Positions 13,622 to 23,099 of a stretch of DNA of 26,144 bases are shown here, in pieces. The stretch's first letter is position 1; each line of letters opens with the position of its first letter. The stretch lies in IMG/VR virus record IMGVR_UViG_3300009410_000009, positions 1-26,144 of that record, one strand, 5' to 3'. The notes under the pieces were generated by a model that was not told where the DNA came from, did not search any database, and saw nothing but the letters and a program-made list of their open reading frames with translations. The stretch is from a virus. The position numbers and the translations under genes were made by a program.

Positions 13622-16600
13622 TCTATGCATTGATGAATAATTTCTCAATGGCACAAGAAGCCACTGCTACAGCTATTGGTTCAACAGGTAGTGCTATGAG
13701 AGAACAAGAGAAATATGCAGACTCACTAGAAGCACGTATCAATAGGTTAGATACTGCATGGAACAACCTAGTTATAACTACTGGAAATGCTTTCTTAACA
13801 GATGGGTTAATCTCATCAATTGAAGCTTTAAACGATTTAGCATCAGTTACAGCCGTTGCCATCGATAAGCTTGGATTTCTTCCAATTGTATTCGGAACAA
13901 TAGGTGCGACTGTTACCTTATTAAGTACAAAAGTTAGAGCGTTTTCTACCGCATTGGTATTTGGAACTACTGAAATGACTAGGGCGCAATTAGCTTCCGC
14001 AGGATTATCAGCAGGTATGTCAAGGCTTGGTATTGCGACTATGGGGGCAACTGCCGCATTTAGAGGATTAATAGCATCCACTGGAATTGGTCTTGCATTT
14101 GTTGCAATAGGTTTTGCTATTGAAAAACTCATCTCTGCCTATTCAAATGCGAAACAAGCTCAAGAAGATTTTGAAGCGACTCAGCAAAAGAATATTGTAG
14201 CCTTAACCACAAATAAAGAAAAAACAGAAGAGTTAATAGACTCATACAAAAAATTAACACAGGAAAAAGAAAATGGACAATGGAACAATGAAAAGGAACG
14301 TGAGTATTTACAAATTCAGCAACAACTCGGTGATGCGTTCCCAACACTTATTGACCATCTAGACCACACTGGTCAAGCACACTTAAAGAATGCTGATCAA
14401 ATCGACAAGGAAATTGAAGCTACTGAGAAACTACTTGAGTTAAAGAGAGAAGAAATTAGATTAAACGCTCAAAGCACATTTGAGGATAATATCGATGAAC
14501 GAGATGGTTTCTTTGGCTTAGAAAAGGAAATTGAAAGAAAACGAAAGCAAATTGAAGAGGCTGATGGGGTAGTTAAACCTGAAATAGTCAATAAAATGAA
14601 GCAAGAGCTTCTTTCAATGGAAAACCAACTTTCTCAATCTTCAATGCGAATTAATGACCAAGTTTTAAAGGTAGCAGATGCTTACAATGAATTAAAAATT
14701 GACCCTAGTATCAACAAGAGTGTAAGAGAGTTTGTTTCTTCATTAGACTTAACAGATTTAGACGCAAGTGAACTAGATAAGTTTTCACAAGAAATCGCAA
14801 AATACACTGATAATCTCCAAAAAGCTACCGAAGCAGGAAATCAAGAAGGTTTCAACAAAGCTAAACAGGATATATCAGACCTTGCTAAGGGAATGGATAT
14901 TACAGGAACTAATGGTACAGCATTAAACCTTACGTTCAAGCAAGTACAAGATGCAATTGAAATAGTTGCTAATGCCACATACGATGGTTCTGAAGGAATG
15001 GATGATTTAGCTGAATCAACTGAAGATGCTACAAATGCTCAAGAAGATTTACTCTCTATTTCTGAAAAGATAGTTGGTGCTTCTAAAAAACAAATAGATT
15101 CAGCTAAAGAACAAATTGCTGCATATAGATTACTTACTAGTATTGAAGACAAGAGTGAAGAACAAACTAACATGCTTTCTGATGCTGTAAAGTCATTAGG
15201 TGACATGTATCCCCACCTCATTGATGGAACTGGACTTCGCATTGACGCAATGGAGAAGGAAGCTGAACAAAGTGAGATTCTACTTAAAGCATTAGAACAG
15301 ATGCAAGATGGTCAACTTTCTATTGAAGAAGAGATGACTGTAACAGCTATTTTGAACGCCAAGTCTAGAATGTCACTTTTATTAGAGCAAGCGAGAGCAT
15401 ATGAAGCATTTGCAAACAGACTAGCTAAAGAAGCTGATGCATTAGCTAACACTGGAAATCAACGTGCAGCAGAAGATGCAGAAATTCGAGCGAGGAAAAT
15501 ACAAGGTAAAGCTAATGATGCTTATTCTGATTTCTCCCGTGAGTTAGAAGCATTAATGCCCGACATGGACAAGTGGACTAGTCAACTTGCAGAGGCTACT
15601 GATTACTCAGGTAAGAACTACACTTCCACTAAATCTCTAAACGAGGAAATGAAAGATGCCACCTATCAGACAGATAAATATGCTCAAGCACTTGGTGAAT
15701 TAAACTTAGAACTCGAAAAGCAAAATAAACTCCAAGCAAAATTACCAACTTATTCTCAAGAGTATCAGAAGTCACTTAAAAATGAAATGTCACTACTCAA
15801 GCAGAAAAAGAAGTTGCTTGAGGATCAATCTAAAACTCTTGAGTCCCAAATTGCAACAGGTAACTTTACAACTGCTAGTTCTCCTACTACTTCAACAGTT
15901 TCAACTGGTGGAGGATCATCAAATCAGATTTGGAGTTTCTTTAAGTCTAAAGGATTTACTGATGAAATTGTAGCTGGAATAATGGGTAATTTACAAATGG
16001 AATCCAACCTAAATCCTAACGCTCTCAATAAGTCATCTGGTGCATTCGGAATTGCTCAATGGTTAGGAAGCAGGAAGACAGCTCTACAAAACTATGCTAA
16101 TTCAGTTGGGAAAAGTGTAAGTGATATTAGCACTCAACTTGAATTCCTATGGAAAGAGTTAAATAGTACGGAAAAAAGAACGCTAAATTGGTTGAATAGT
16201 AATCTAGATGCTAGTGCTTCTAAAGTTGCTGAAATGTTTGATAAGCTATTTGAACGTTCTGAAGGAACTCACATTCCTCAACGTCAAAACTATGCCAATC
16301 AATTTTTAAAGCAATTTGCAGGCTCGTCAGCAGTTAATAGCGTTGCAAGTAGTGTAGCTAAATACTATTTAGATGGAATTGACAATGCTGAGTCTGATTT
16401 AGCGCAACTCCAGAGTGAACTCATCTCAATAAATGACCAAATTGCACAAGCGAACTATGAGCTACTTAGGTATCCTATTGCAGTATACGAAAAGAGAATC
16501 AGAGATCAAGAGAAAAATATTATCAATACGACTAATTCACTTTACAGTCTCACACAGGGTACATCAGAATATGGCTTTGCATTGCGCCAATTGGTCGCTT

Positions 16601-18105
16601 ATCAACAAGAAAAGCAAGTTCAAAATGAAAAAGAAATAAATTTTATGCGTCAATTAATTGGCTCTGGGAAATTATCTGCTCAACAAGTGGCAGAAGTAAG
16701 TGAAGAACTTCAGACTCTGCTTGAGAGAAGATATGAAATTGCCGAAGCAAGAGATGACATTCAAGCTCAAATTGTCACAAATGCTTTGTACAATTACTCT
16801 AAGGCAATCGAGGATGTCAACTATAAACTGGAAATGTCACAGGCACTACAGGAGTCTTATGTAGAAGGTTCACAAGAGTATAATGATGAGATGATCACCC
16901 AAGCAGAATTAATTAAACAGAAAAGAGACTTGCTAACTGATGAAATTACAAAGCTTGAAGAGCTAATAAAAAAGCAAGATTTATCAATTGAGTCAACAAA
17001 TGAGTTCAAATCACAACTAAGAGAGTTAAAACTTGAGCTACAAGGCGTAACAAATGAATTAAATCAAATGGTTGTGAGTGAACTAAGTAAACTAAGAGAC
17101 ATAGAATTAGAAGGTATCAACAAGCATTACGACGCATTGATTGAGAAACAGCAAGAGAGATTAGACTTATTAGATGAGGAGATTGAGAAAGAGGATCGCC
17201 TTAAAGAGCTTAGAGAACTTAATGATGAGATTAATAAAGTAAAGGACGATAAGCGTTTCTCTTTCATTACTGAAGAGGGAGAAGAAATCCTCACATATGA
17301 TACAGCAAGGGTTGCAGAGTTAGAAAAAGAACGAGATGAGCTACTAAAACAGTATGAGCGAGAGGATATTAAAAAATCTATTCAGGATGAAATTGAACGC
17401 CTTGAAAAAGCGAAAGAAGACACCATTAAAACTGAAGAGGAAAAGTGGAAAGGTCTATTGGAAGCAGCACAAAGTGGAACTTTAACATTCGAAGAGTTTA
17501 TGTCAACTTGGTACACTTCAAGTTCTGAAAGCCTAGGTAACTATGTCGGAGATGTTGAGCAGAAGATTAACAAGTTAAAGGAACTGTTTGAAGCTTTAAA
17601 AACACTAAAGGCAGAAAGTAGTAATCCACTTGGCATGAGTGAATCTGACTTCAATAGGTACGTCAATAATAAAAAGCTATATGAATCAGGTGCATCTGGC
17701 TCGACTCAAGCTGCTAAGGAAAATCAGTCATTAAGAGAAAAATATGAGATACCTTCTGATTCATACTCTTATGATGATTTAAAGAAGTTTCATAGTGGAG
17801 GAGTAGTTGGTGGATCAAATAACAGATTGACGGAATTGGCAAACAAACTGTTCAATGCAAAGCCTAATGAGCAGGTGATTAAAGCTTTAAAAGGTGAGAT
17901 ATTTACAACGCCACAAAATTTAGCTAAAAATTTCTTACCTAGTTTAAAAGGTCTAGTTAACTCAGTACATAGCCAATCTTCAGTCGCTCAGTCTGGTGAC
18001 ACAATCCACTTGAATAACGTGACGGTTGTGGCGAACAATCCAAACGAATTCATGAGTCAGTTAAAGAGTCAGCTACAAATCTACAAGAAAAATATTCACA
18101 TGTAA
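13622..18105 (+). CDS. Tape measure protein, exon 3, with tail lysozyme domain
   Basis: 4484 nt, encoding residues ~551-2044 of the spliced protein. An in-frame stop at 13612-13614 lies within the intron, so the TTG at 13630 is not a start. It has hydrophobic segments early (LGFLPIVFGTIGATVTLL; STGIGLAFVAIGFAIEKLI) that may insert in the host membrane. Long coiled coils follow. At ~residues 1316-1451 lies a phage tail lysozyme domain (IWSFFKSKGF, IVAGIMGNLQMESNLNPNA, SGAFGIAQW, with the Glu in QMESN the likely catalytic acid), which would open peptidoglycan during DNA entry. More coiled coil and a C-terminal domain follow. About 2044 aa predicts a tail near 300 nm by the usual 0.15 nm per residue. 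Confidence 0.9.
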
Positions 18106-18112
18106 TAAGCGT

Positions 18113-18152
18113 TAAAGGTGTACTGCTTTTGGGTACACCTTCTTTTTTTTTA
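18113..18152 (+). terminator. Intrinsic terminator after the tape measure gene
   Basis: AAGGTGTAC (18115-18123) pairs perfectly with GTACACCTT (18133-18141), followed by an eight-T run. Confidence 0.9.
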
Positions 18153-18180
18153 AAAAGTTGGTCATAAAGGAGGTTTTAAT

Positions 18181-20976
18181 TTGCCAACAAGCAATTTTAA
18201 AGTAGGCGAGATGCTGAATAAACGTACTCGTAATAGTAAGACATGGATAAATTTTGACGGTTCTTACACAACGGAAATCCACACAGGCGATGTGCATTTT
18301 GATGATGAAAATGGAAATCTCCAGAATATTAATACAGATTTATTTGACGAAGCTGACTTTGACATCGTTGACTATCCAGTAGCTAGAGAAGGTTCGGAAC
18401 GCTATAGGCAAGCAAAAGAAGAAGCAAAACAAGCTAAGAATAAAGGTTTGTTAGATCGAAGCAAAAACAATTTTCAAGCGCTCAGAGTGCCGTTTGATTG
18501 TCATATCCCGCGAAACTTTCAGCGCGGTTACACCATTGGCAAGGGTCAGGATAAGTTAACGTTTAAGCCTGTCAAAGCATCTCCAAGTATGGGCGAGTTA
18601 GCAGAAAACAACAGAAGCGTTATTACTTATCAAGATGTGTGGAACGATACTGATGTGGAATTAAAGGTATTGCCGAATGGAATCAAGGAAACTCTGTGGC
18701 TAAAGACGGATAAAGCGCCGACTAACTTCTCATTTGAAGTAAAGGGCAAGGACATTGCCGAGGACTTTACAGCCGGAGCCTTAAAGCTTATGCCCGCGTG
18801 GTTGCAGGATGCGAATGGTACGAAACGCGATGTTGAAATGGTTGTCACTCAGCACAATGATAATAAAATGTATGTCGAATTAAACGCTGATGTATCTGAT
18901 TTAGTTTATCCTATTGAGATTGACCCGACTGTGACAATTCAGCCGGATGGAGCTAGCGGGAAAGATACCTACGTTTCGTCCTTCTCCCCAGATGTGAATT
19001 TCGCCGGACAGGAAATGATATCTTTCGGACGCGATGGCGGTACTGCAATTGACAGAGCTATGTTGGAGTTTGATTTGAGCGGAATTTCTGGGAAAACAAC
19101 ATCAGCAATATTATCATTATTTATTTACAGTGACAGAGGGAACGAATATCCTTTTGGTGTTCATAGAATTACATCTACGTGGGAAGATACGGAACCTACC
19201 TGGAACAATCAGCCTGCGTTTGACACCACAGCTGATGCGAGTTTTGCAACTGCAAACGATATAGATGTGACAAGTTTGGTAGATAAATGGACATCTAGCG
19301 GTTATCCGAATTTCGGAATGTTGATAAAATCAACGAATGAAGATGCATACGACACAGGGAAGTTAGCTTACTCAAGCGAACGCGCTAATTACCAAGAACG
19401 TCCGAAACTAACTATCACTTACAACCATGCCCCCACTAAACCAACCTTGTTAGTGCCGAATGGCGGAGAAGCATGGAACAGTCTGCATACGGTTAGTTGG
19501 GTAGCTTCGACGGATGAAGATTCAGCGGATTTGCAATACCAAATACAGTTAAGTAGTGACAATGGATCAACTTGGAAGGATATCGTTGCTTTAACAAATA
19601 TAAATATCACATCACAGGACTACGACTTTATCAACGAGACCGAATCTAGCACATCTAAAATCCGAATCCGAGCATTTGATGGTGCTTCCTATGGAGCATG
19701 GGACGAATCAGACGGAGTGTTCACGATTCAGCATAACCAAGCACCTACAAGTCCTACTAACCTTACTCCTAGTGGTGGAGAAGGCAAAGATAGAGCGAGT
19801 TCTGTAAGATTATCTTGGCAACATAATGATGCAAACAGTGACCCACAAGCAAAATTTGATTTACAGTGGAGATTACAGGGAAGTACCACTTGGAATTTTA
19901 TCTCTAACGTAACAATTGATCAATTCTATGACTTCCCAACTAACACTTTTCCAAAAGGTACTATTGAATGGAGAGTGAGAACCTACGACCAAGCAGATTT
20001 ATCTAGTCCTTATTCTGCAACAGAAGTTTTCTATGCAGGAGATAAACCATCTAACGCCACAATAACATCACCAAAAGATGGGGATATAGTCGTATTATCT
20101 AATCCTGTTGTGCAATGGTCAAGTTTTGGTCAAGTCGCTTATCATGTAAGAGTTCTCGATGTGAATGGCAATCTATTGTGGGAGTCCATTAGCTCAAGCA
20201 CTAATAAGTCACTAACCATTGGTTACAACCTAGAGAATCTAAAGCAATATAAAATACAAGTTGCCATCAGAAACAGTGATAACTTATGGTCTGATTTTGT
20301 CACAAGTAACATTACAATTTCCTACACTCAGCCAATAGAACCTATCCTTACGGTTAGCTCTAATTCTAATCTTGCTACAATTAACATTGCTATTGAGCAT
20401 CCTACAGGTGAAAATATCCCTAGTGTTGTCTCTACAAGATTGTACAGGAGAAAGAATGGAGAGTCTGAATGGAAGCTACTCACAACAACAGAAAGTTTAA
20501 ATTATACAGATTTTCAATGTTCTTTTGGTGTATTTGAATACTCAGCAATCTCTATTGGTTCAAATGGAACCCAATCAAACAGAAGTCTTGTAATGCCTGT
20601 GGATGTACAATTTGACGGATGGTGGATTTTTGATAAAGAAAGTGGAGAGGGTTATCAATTCATTTATAACATTCCTTCTATATCGGTAAATATCGAAGAG
20701 GAAAGATATGAGTTTAAAACATTTTCGTCCAAACCTTTCATTAGATATGGAGATTACAAGGCTAATAGAGGTTCTTTATCTGGGTTGAAAATAACTAATG
20801 AAGCTCTAAACCCAAGAGAGCAATCATTAAAACTAATCTCACTAATAAATAAAAGAAAACCGATGATACTTAAAAACCATTTCGGTGACTTATGGACAGT
20901 GAATATTCACAGTCCAATTAGAAACTTAAATCCAAACAATTATGAAGAAATTAGCATTGAGTGGGTGGAAGTATGA
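18181..20976 (+). CDS. Large tail/baseplate protein with DNRLRE-like and FN3-like domains
   Basis: 931 aa, TTG start 6-7 nt after AAAGGAGG. Residues 1-~250 resemble the N-terminal regions of secreted wall proteins. Residues ~254-416 form a DNRLRE-type beta domain (KDTYVSSFSPD; AMLEFDLSGISG; TWNNQPAFD; VTSLVDKW; KLTITY). From ~417 come at least three FN3-like units, each opening with a Pro-rich linker (NHAPTKPTLL; NQAPTSPTNL; DKPSNATI). The last ~130 residues (SVNIEEERYEF...GSLSGLKI...WTVNIHSPI) resemble a baseplate attachment domain. It probably forms a fibre or wall-binding part of the tail tip, like YomG of SPbeta in size and position. Base composition changes within the gene: 48% GC at 18721-18840 against 33% at 20221-20280. 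Confidence 0.75.
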   Translation: MPTSNFKVGEMLNKRTRNSKTWINFDGSYTTEIHTGDVHFDDENGNLQNINTDLFDEADFDIVDYPVAREGSERYRQAKEEAKQAKNKGLLDRSKNNFQALRVPFDCHIPRNFQRGYTIGKGQDKLTFKPVKASPSMGELAENNRSVITYQDVWNDTDVELKVLPNGIKETLWLKTDKAPTNFSFEVKGKDIAEDFTAGALKLMPAWLQDANGTKRDVEMVVTQHNDNKMYVELNADVSDLVYPIEIDPTVTIQPDGASGKDTYVSSFSPDVNFAGQEMISFGRDGGTAIDRAMLEFDLSGISGKTTSAILSLFIYSDRGNEYPFGVHRITSTWEDTEPTWNNQPAFDTTADASFATANDIDVTSLVDKWTSSGYPNFGMLIKSTNEDAYDTGKLAYSSERANYQERPKLTITYNHAPTKPTLLVPNGGEAWNSLHTVSWVASTDEDSADLQYQIQLSSDNGSTWKDIVALTNINITSQDYDFINETESSTSKIRIRAFDGASYGAWDESDGVFTIQHNQAPTSPTNLTPSGGEGKDRASSVRLSWQHNDANSDPQAKFDLQWRLQGSTTWNFISNVTIDQFYDFPTNTFPKGTIEWRVRTYDQADLSSPYSATEVFYAGDKPSNATITSPKDGDIVVLSNPVVQWSSFGQVAYHVRVLDVNGNLLWESISSSTNKSLTIGYNLENLKQYKIQVAIRNSDNLWSDFVTSNITISYTQPIEPILTVSSNSNLATINIAIEHPTGENIPSVVSTRLYRRKNGESEWKLLTTTESLNYTDFQCSFGVFEYSAISIGSNGTQSNRSLVMPVDVQFDGWWIFDKESGEGYQFIYNIPSISVNIEEERYEFKTFSSKPFIRYGDYKANRGSLSGLKITNEALNPREQSLKLISLINKRKPMILKNHFGDLWTVNIHSPIRNLNPNNYEEISIEWVEV

Positions 20977-22109
20977 TAGTTGCTAGTCAAACATTTAAGG
21001 AGCATTTGTCTAGTCCAATTAATGAAGTGTATGCAAAAATTGAGTTACTAGACAAAAATGAAAATGTAATTGATGACATTACCACTAAAGCTATAGATGG
21101 AAGCATAAGTGTAAGTAAAGAAAGAGAGACTAGAAGAACTTTTTCTATCTCTCTTCTAAATGATGACAATGAGTTTACTTGGTCTGTTGGAGGAAGGATT
21201 TGGCTTGACAAAAGAATTAAGTTGTGGATTGGATTAAAAATAAATAATCAAATAGAATTTGTTCCACAGGGGATATTCATTTTAACCGACATGGCTGCAT
21301 CGTCTTCTCACACAGGAGAAAGAATTGCCAATTTGTCAGGATTGGATAAATGGAGCTTACTTAGTGGTGATCCAGTTGGAAAGTTTACCAATCATACAAC
21401 AGTTGAAAAAGGTGTAAAAGTATCCGATGCTATTAAAACAATTTCTCAAGGTGGAGGAATTGATAAGTTTATTTTTGATGATTGTGATGTTACAGTTCCA
21501 TATACTTTAACGTATGATTTGGGAGATTCAAGAGGAAAAGCTATTAAAGAACTAGCTGATTTAGCTGTTTATTCAATTTTCTTTGATGTAAATGGGTATT
21601 TACGTTTTAGACCTCAAGTTAATCTAGAAACAATGCCATCAGTTTGGACTTATGATAAGTCTGACTATACCTTGTATGCAAAATCAGAAAAGATTTTAGA
21701 CCATGCCGAGTTATTTAATAAAATTTTGGTTATTGGAGGATCGAGTCAAAGTGGAACTGTATCAGCCATTGCTCAAGATGATGAAGCAGATAGTCCTACA
21801 AGTATAACAAATATTGGAGAGAGATTGTTTCTTTACAATAATGGCTCTCCAGACCCTCTTATAACCAGCACTGTTTTAGCTCAAGCTAGAGCAGATTTTG
21901 AATTAAAGAATAGGCTTAGAATTGCAGAAAGACAACCAATGGAAATCATGCCAAATTACTTGCACGAAGCAGAAGACGTAATAACACTTGTAGATGACTG
22001 GCACAATACAAATGATAAATATGAGCTGATTTCATTTAATATCCCATTAAAACCATCAGCTATGATGTCAGCAGAAGTGTGGAGAATCAATAGAATTGGA
22101 AGAAGATAG
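20973..22109 (+). CDS. Baseplate hub / tail-associated protein
   Basis: 378 aa from the ATG at 20973, which overlaps the previous stop (ATGA) and follows GGTGG; the GTG at 20961 is part of that upstream purine region. The body is beta-rich: an N-terminal domain with VSKERETRRTFSISLLNDDNEFTW and KLWIGLKINNQIEFVPQGIFILTD, then SGLDKWSLLSG and a helical-plus-strand region (VSDAIKTISQGGG; IKELADLAVYSIFFDVNGYLRFRPQ). This matches hub proteins related to T4 gp27 and the N-terminal domain of Gram-positive tail tip proteins. It probably attaches the tube to the fibre protein. There is no enzyme domain at the C-terminus. Confidence 0.7.
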   Translation: MIVASQTFKEHLSSPINEVYAKIELLDKNENVIDDITTKAIDGSISVSKERETRRTFSISLLNDDNEFTWSVGGRIWLDKRIKLWIGLKINNQIEFVPQGIFILTDMAASSSHTGERIANLSGLDKWSLLSGDPVGKFTNHTTVEKGVKVSDAIKTISQGGGIDKFIFDDCDVTVPYTLTYDLGDSRGKAIKELADLAVYSIFFDVNGYLRFRPQVNLETMPSVWTYDKSDYTLYAKSEKILDHAELFNKILVIGGSSQSGTVSAIAQDDEADSPTSITNIGERLFLYNNGSPDPLITSTVLAQARADFELKNRLRIAERQPMEIMPNYLHEAEDVITLVDDWHNTNDKYELISFNIPLKPSAMMSAEVWRINRIGRR

Positions 22110-22119
22110 GATGATATAA

Positions 22120-22401
22120 ATGAATGAGGAATTCTGGTCAAAATTCACATCTCTAATAGAGTCACATGTTAGAAAGCTCCTATCTGATTGGGGCTTTTTT
22201 AATATGTATGACGATGGAAAAATTGAATCTATATCTACAGATCAAAGGAAAGCGAATGTTTACGTTAATGGCTCAACCGATATAACAAGAGATATTCCAA
22301 TTAGAGAAGGTGTATCACTGTCAGTCGGAGATGAAGTGCGTATTTTAAATGTCAACTTTAACAAGAAAGACAGAATTATAGATTTTAAGAAAATAATTTA
22401 A
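22120..22401 (+). CDS. Small baseplate protein, OB-fold-like
   Basis: 93 aa, ATG with a weak purine site (GATAGGATGATA). A helical N-terminus (~residues 1-28) precedes a beta domain (~32-88): GKIESISTDQRKANVYVNG, then VSLSVGDEVRILNVNFNKKDRIIDF. The GDxVxIL turn and spacing resemble OB-fold baseplate proteins near the hub, such as the gp5-like spike collar. It sits 10 nt after the hub gene and is followed by a terminator, ending the tail unit. Confidence 0.55.
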   Translation: MNEEFWSKFTSLIESHVRKLLSDWGFFNMYDDGKIESISTDQRKANVYVNGSTDITRDIPIREGVSLSVGDEVRILNVNFNKKDRIIDFKKII

Positions 22402-22406
22402 CGACA

Positions 22407-22456
22407 TAAAAAAGGACACCCAGATTAGTTTCTGATTGTCCTTTTATTTTTTTATT
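22407..22456 (+). terminator. Intrinsic terminator closing the tail unit
   Basis: AAAAGGACA (22410-22418) pairs with TGTCCTTTT (22437-22445), followed by ATTTTTTTATT. The A-run on the 5' side means it could also stop transcription from the other strand. Confidence 0.85.
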
Positions 22457-22561
22457 CAGATAAAATCATTCTTTTAATAGTATTAGAAATAATTAAATAA
22501 AACCAAGAGTATTCAAGCGTATTCAGGAGCATATAAAAGTTCTGACAATTTAAATGTGCAT

Positions 22562-22625
22562 AAAAAGAGGGAGGATGCCACCTAACAAGTAAACATTCTC
22601 CCTTATTGCAGTACAAACTTGTACC
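22562..22625 (-). ncRNA. Candidate small RNA on the opposite strand
   Basis: Downstream of a near-consensus minus-strand promoter, a ~64-nt transcript would run from about 22625 to 22562 and end in a hairpin GGGAGAATG/CATCCTCCC (plus coordinates 22594-22602 and 22569-22577, 16-nt loop) followed by TCTTTTT. It also holds the perfect palindrome GTACAAACTTGTAC (22611-22624). This is the only promoter-plus-terminator unit I find on the minus strand. It faces the tail unit just ahead of the lysis genes, so it could be an antisense regulator or a relic of a type I antitoxin. Confidence 0.55.
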
Positions 22626-22631
22626 ACCTTT

Positions 22632-22660
22632 ATTATACTTCAGGTGGTGATCATTATCAA
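22632..22660 (-). promoter_or_regulatory. Minus-strand SigA-type promoter
   Basis: Read on the minus strand: TTGATA (22660-22655), 17-nt spacer, TATAAT (22637-22632). The -10 lies between the inverted repeats ACCACCT (22623-22629) and AGGTGGT (22642-22648). An exact AT-rich repeat lies 12 bp upstream of the -35. Confidence 0.65.
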
Positions 22661-22668
22661 GGATTATT

Positions 22669-22684
22669 TATAAATAACTTAATA
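22669..22684 (+). repeat. AT-rich repeat, exact core
   Basis: TATAAATAACTTAATA; core 22672-22684. It ends 18 nt before the GTG of the first lysis-cassette gene and borders the minus-strand promoter. Confidence 0.75.
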
Positions 22685-22701
22685 GAACTGGAGTGTTGGC
22701 A

Positions 22702-23073
22702 GTGGAGCAAGATATTAATCGTAGAGTGGCAGTATTAGAGGTTAAGGTTGATAAGAATACAAAGTCACTTGAAAGCCAAAATCAAAAGAATGACATTCTA
22801 ATTGAAATGAAAACTCTAATGGAACTACAAACAGAAGTGAATAAAGAACAAAAGGAACAAATTAAAGAGTTCTCTAACACTCTCATAAAAGTAAATAAAA
22901 ACTTAGATGGATTAAACAGTGGAATGAAAGACCTTAATAAGAGGGTTACAGACATAGAGAATAAACAAGATGAAAGAAAGATTGATCCACAGATGGTATT
23001 CAAGGATGTCATCTATAAAGTTGTACCAGCCTTTATTTTAGCTTGGTTACTATTACAGTTCGGATTAAAATAA
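22702..23073 (+). CDS. Coiled-coil protein with C-terminal membrane anchor (XhlA-like)
   Basis: 123 aa from the GTG at 22702, with GGAG 8 nt upstream; the in-frame GTG at 22693 overlaps that site. Residues ~1-95 are a continuous coiled coil with heptads (RRVAVLEVKVDKNTKSLE; MKDLNKRVTDIENKQDE). Residues ~102-121 (VIYKVVPAFILAWLLLQFGL) form a single transmembrane helix at the very end. This resembles the XhlA class of phage membrane-associated lysis proteins in the cassette before holin and amidase, although it is longer. It probably sits in the cytoplasmic membrane with the coil in the cytoplasm. Confidence 0.65.
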   Translation: MEQDINRRVAVLEVKVDKNTKSLESQNQKNDILIEMKTLMELQTEVNKEQKEQIKEFSNTLIKVNKNLDGLNSGMKDLNKRVTDIENKQDERKIDPQMVFKDVIYKVVPAFILAWLLLQFGLK

Positions 23074-23086
23074 TTTAACTTAATAA
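23067..23086 (+). repeat. AT-rich repeat, variant
   Basis: AAAATAATTTAACTTAATAA keeps the 3' half (AACTTAATA) exactly. It overlaps the stop of the coiled-coil gene and ends 14 nt before the next ATG. Confidence 0.5.
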
Positions 23087-23099
23087 GGGGTGACAGAAA

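Noticed and set aside
13623-14132. Minus-strand open reading frame of 169 aa
   Set aside because: It is a shadow of tape measure exon 3, with no ribosome site and low-complexity Ala/Val/Pro/Asn composition. Other minus-strand frames in the window were dismissed for the same reasons.
15782-15973. Second-frame plus-strand ORF inside the tape measure gene
   Set aside because: Lies wholly inside a strongly coding frame, has no ribosome site and a Leu/Gln-repeat composition caused by the linker in the other frame.
22546-22627. Minus-strand 25-codon frame starting GTG near 22627
   Set aside because: It runs through the terminator hairpin and has no upstream ribosome site in the predicted RNA. The small RNA reading is simpler.
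22649-22675. Eight-codon frame GTG ATC ATT ATC AAG GAT TAT TTA TAA after AGGTGG, as a type I toxin
   Set aside because: Too short for a membrane toxin and with no hydrophobic segment. Mentioned only as a possible relic near the minus-strand RNA.
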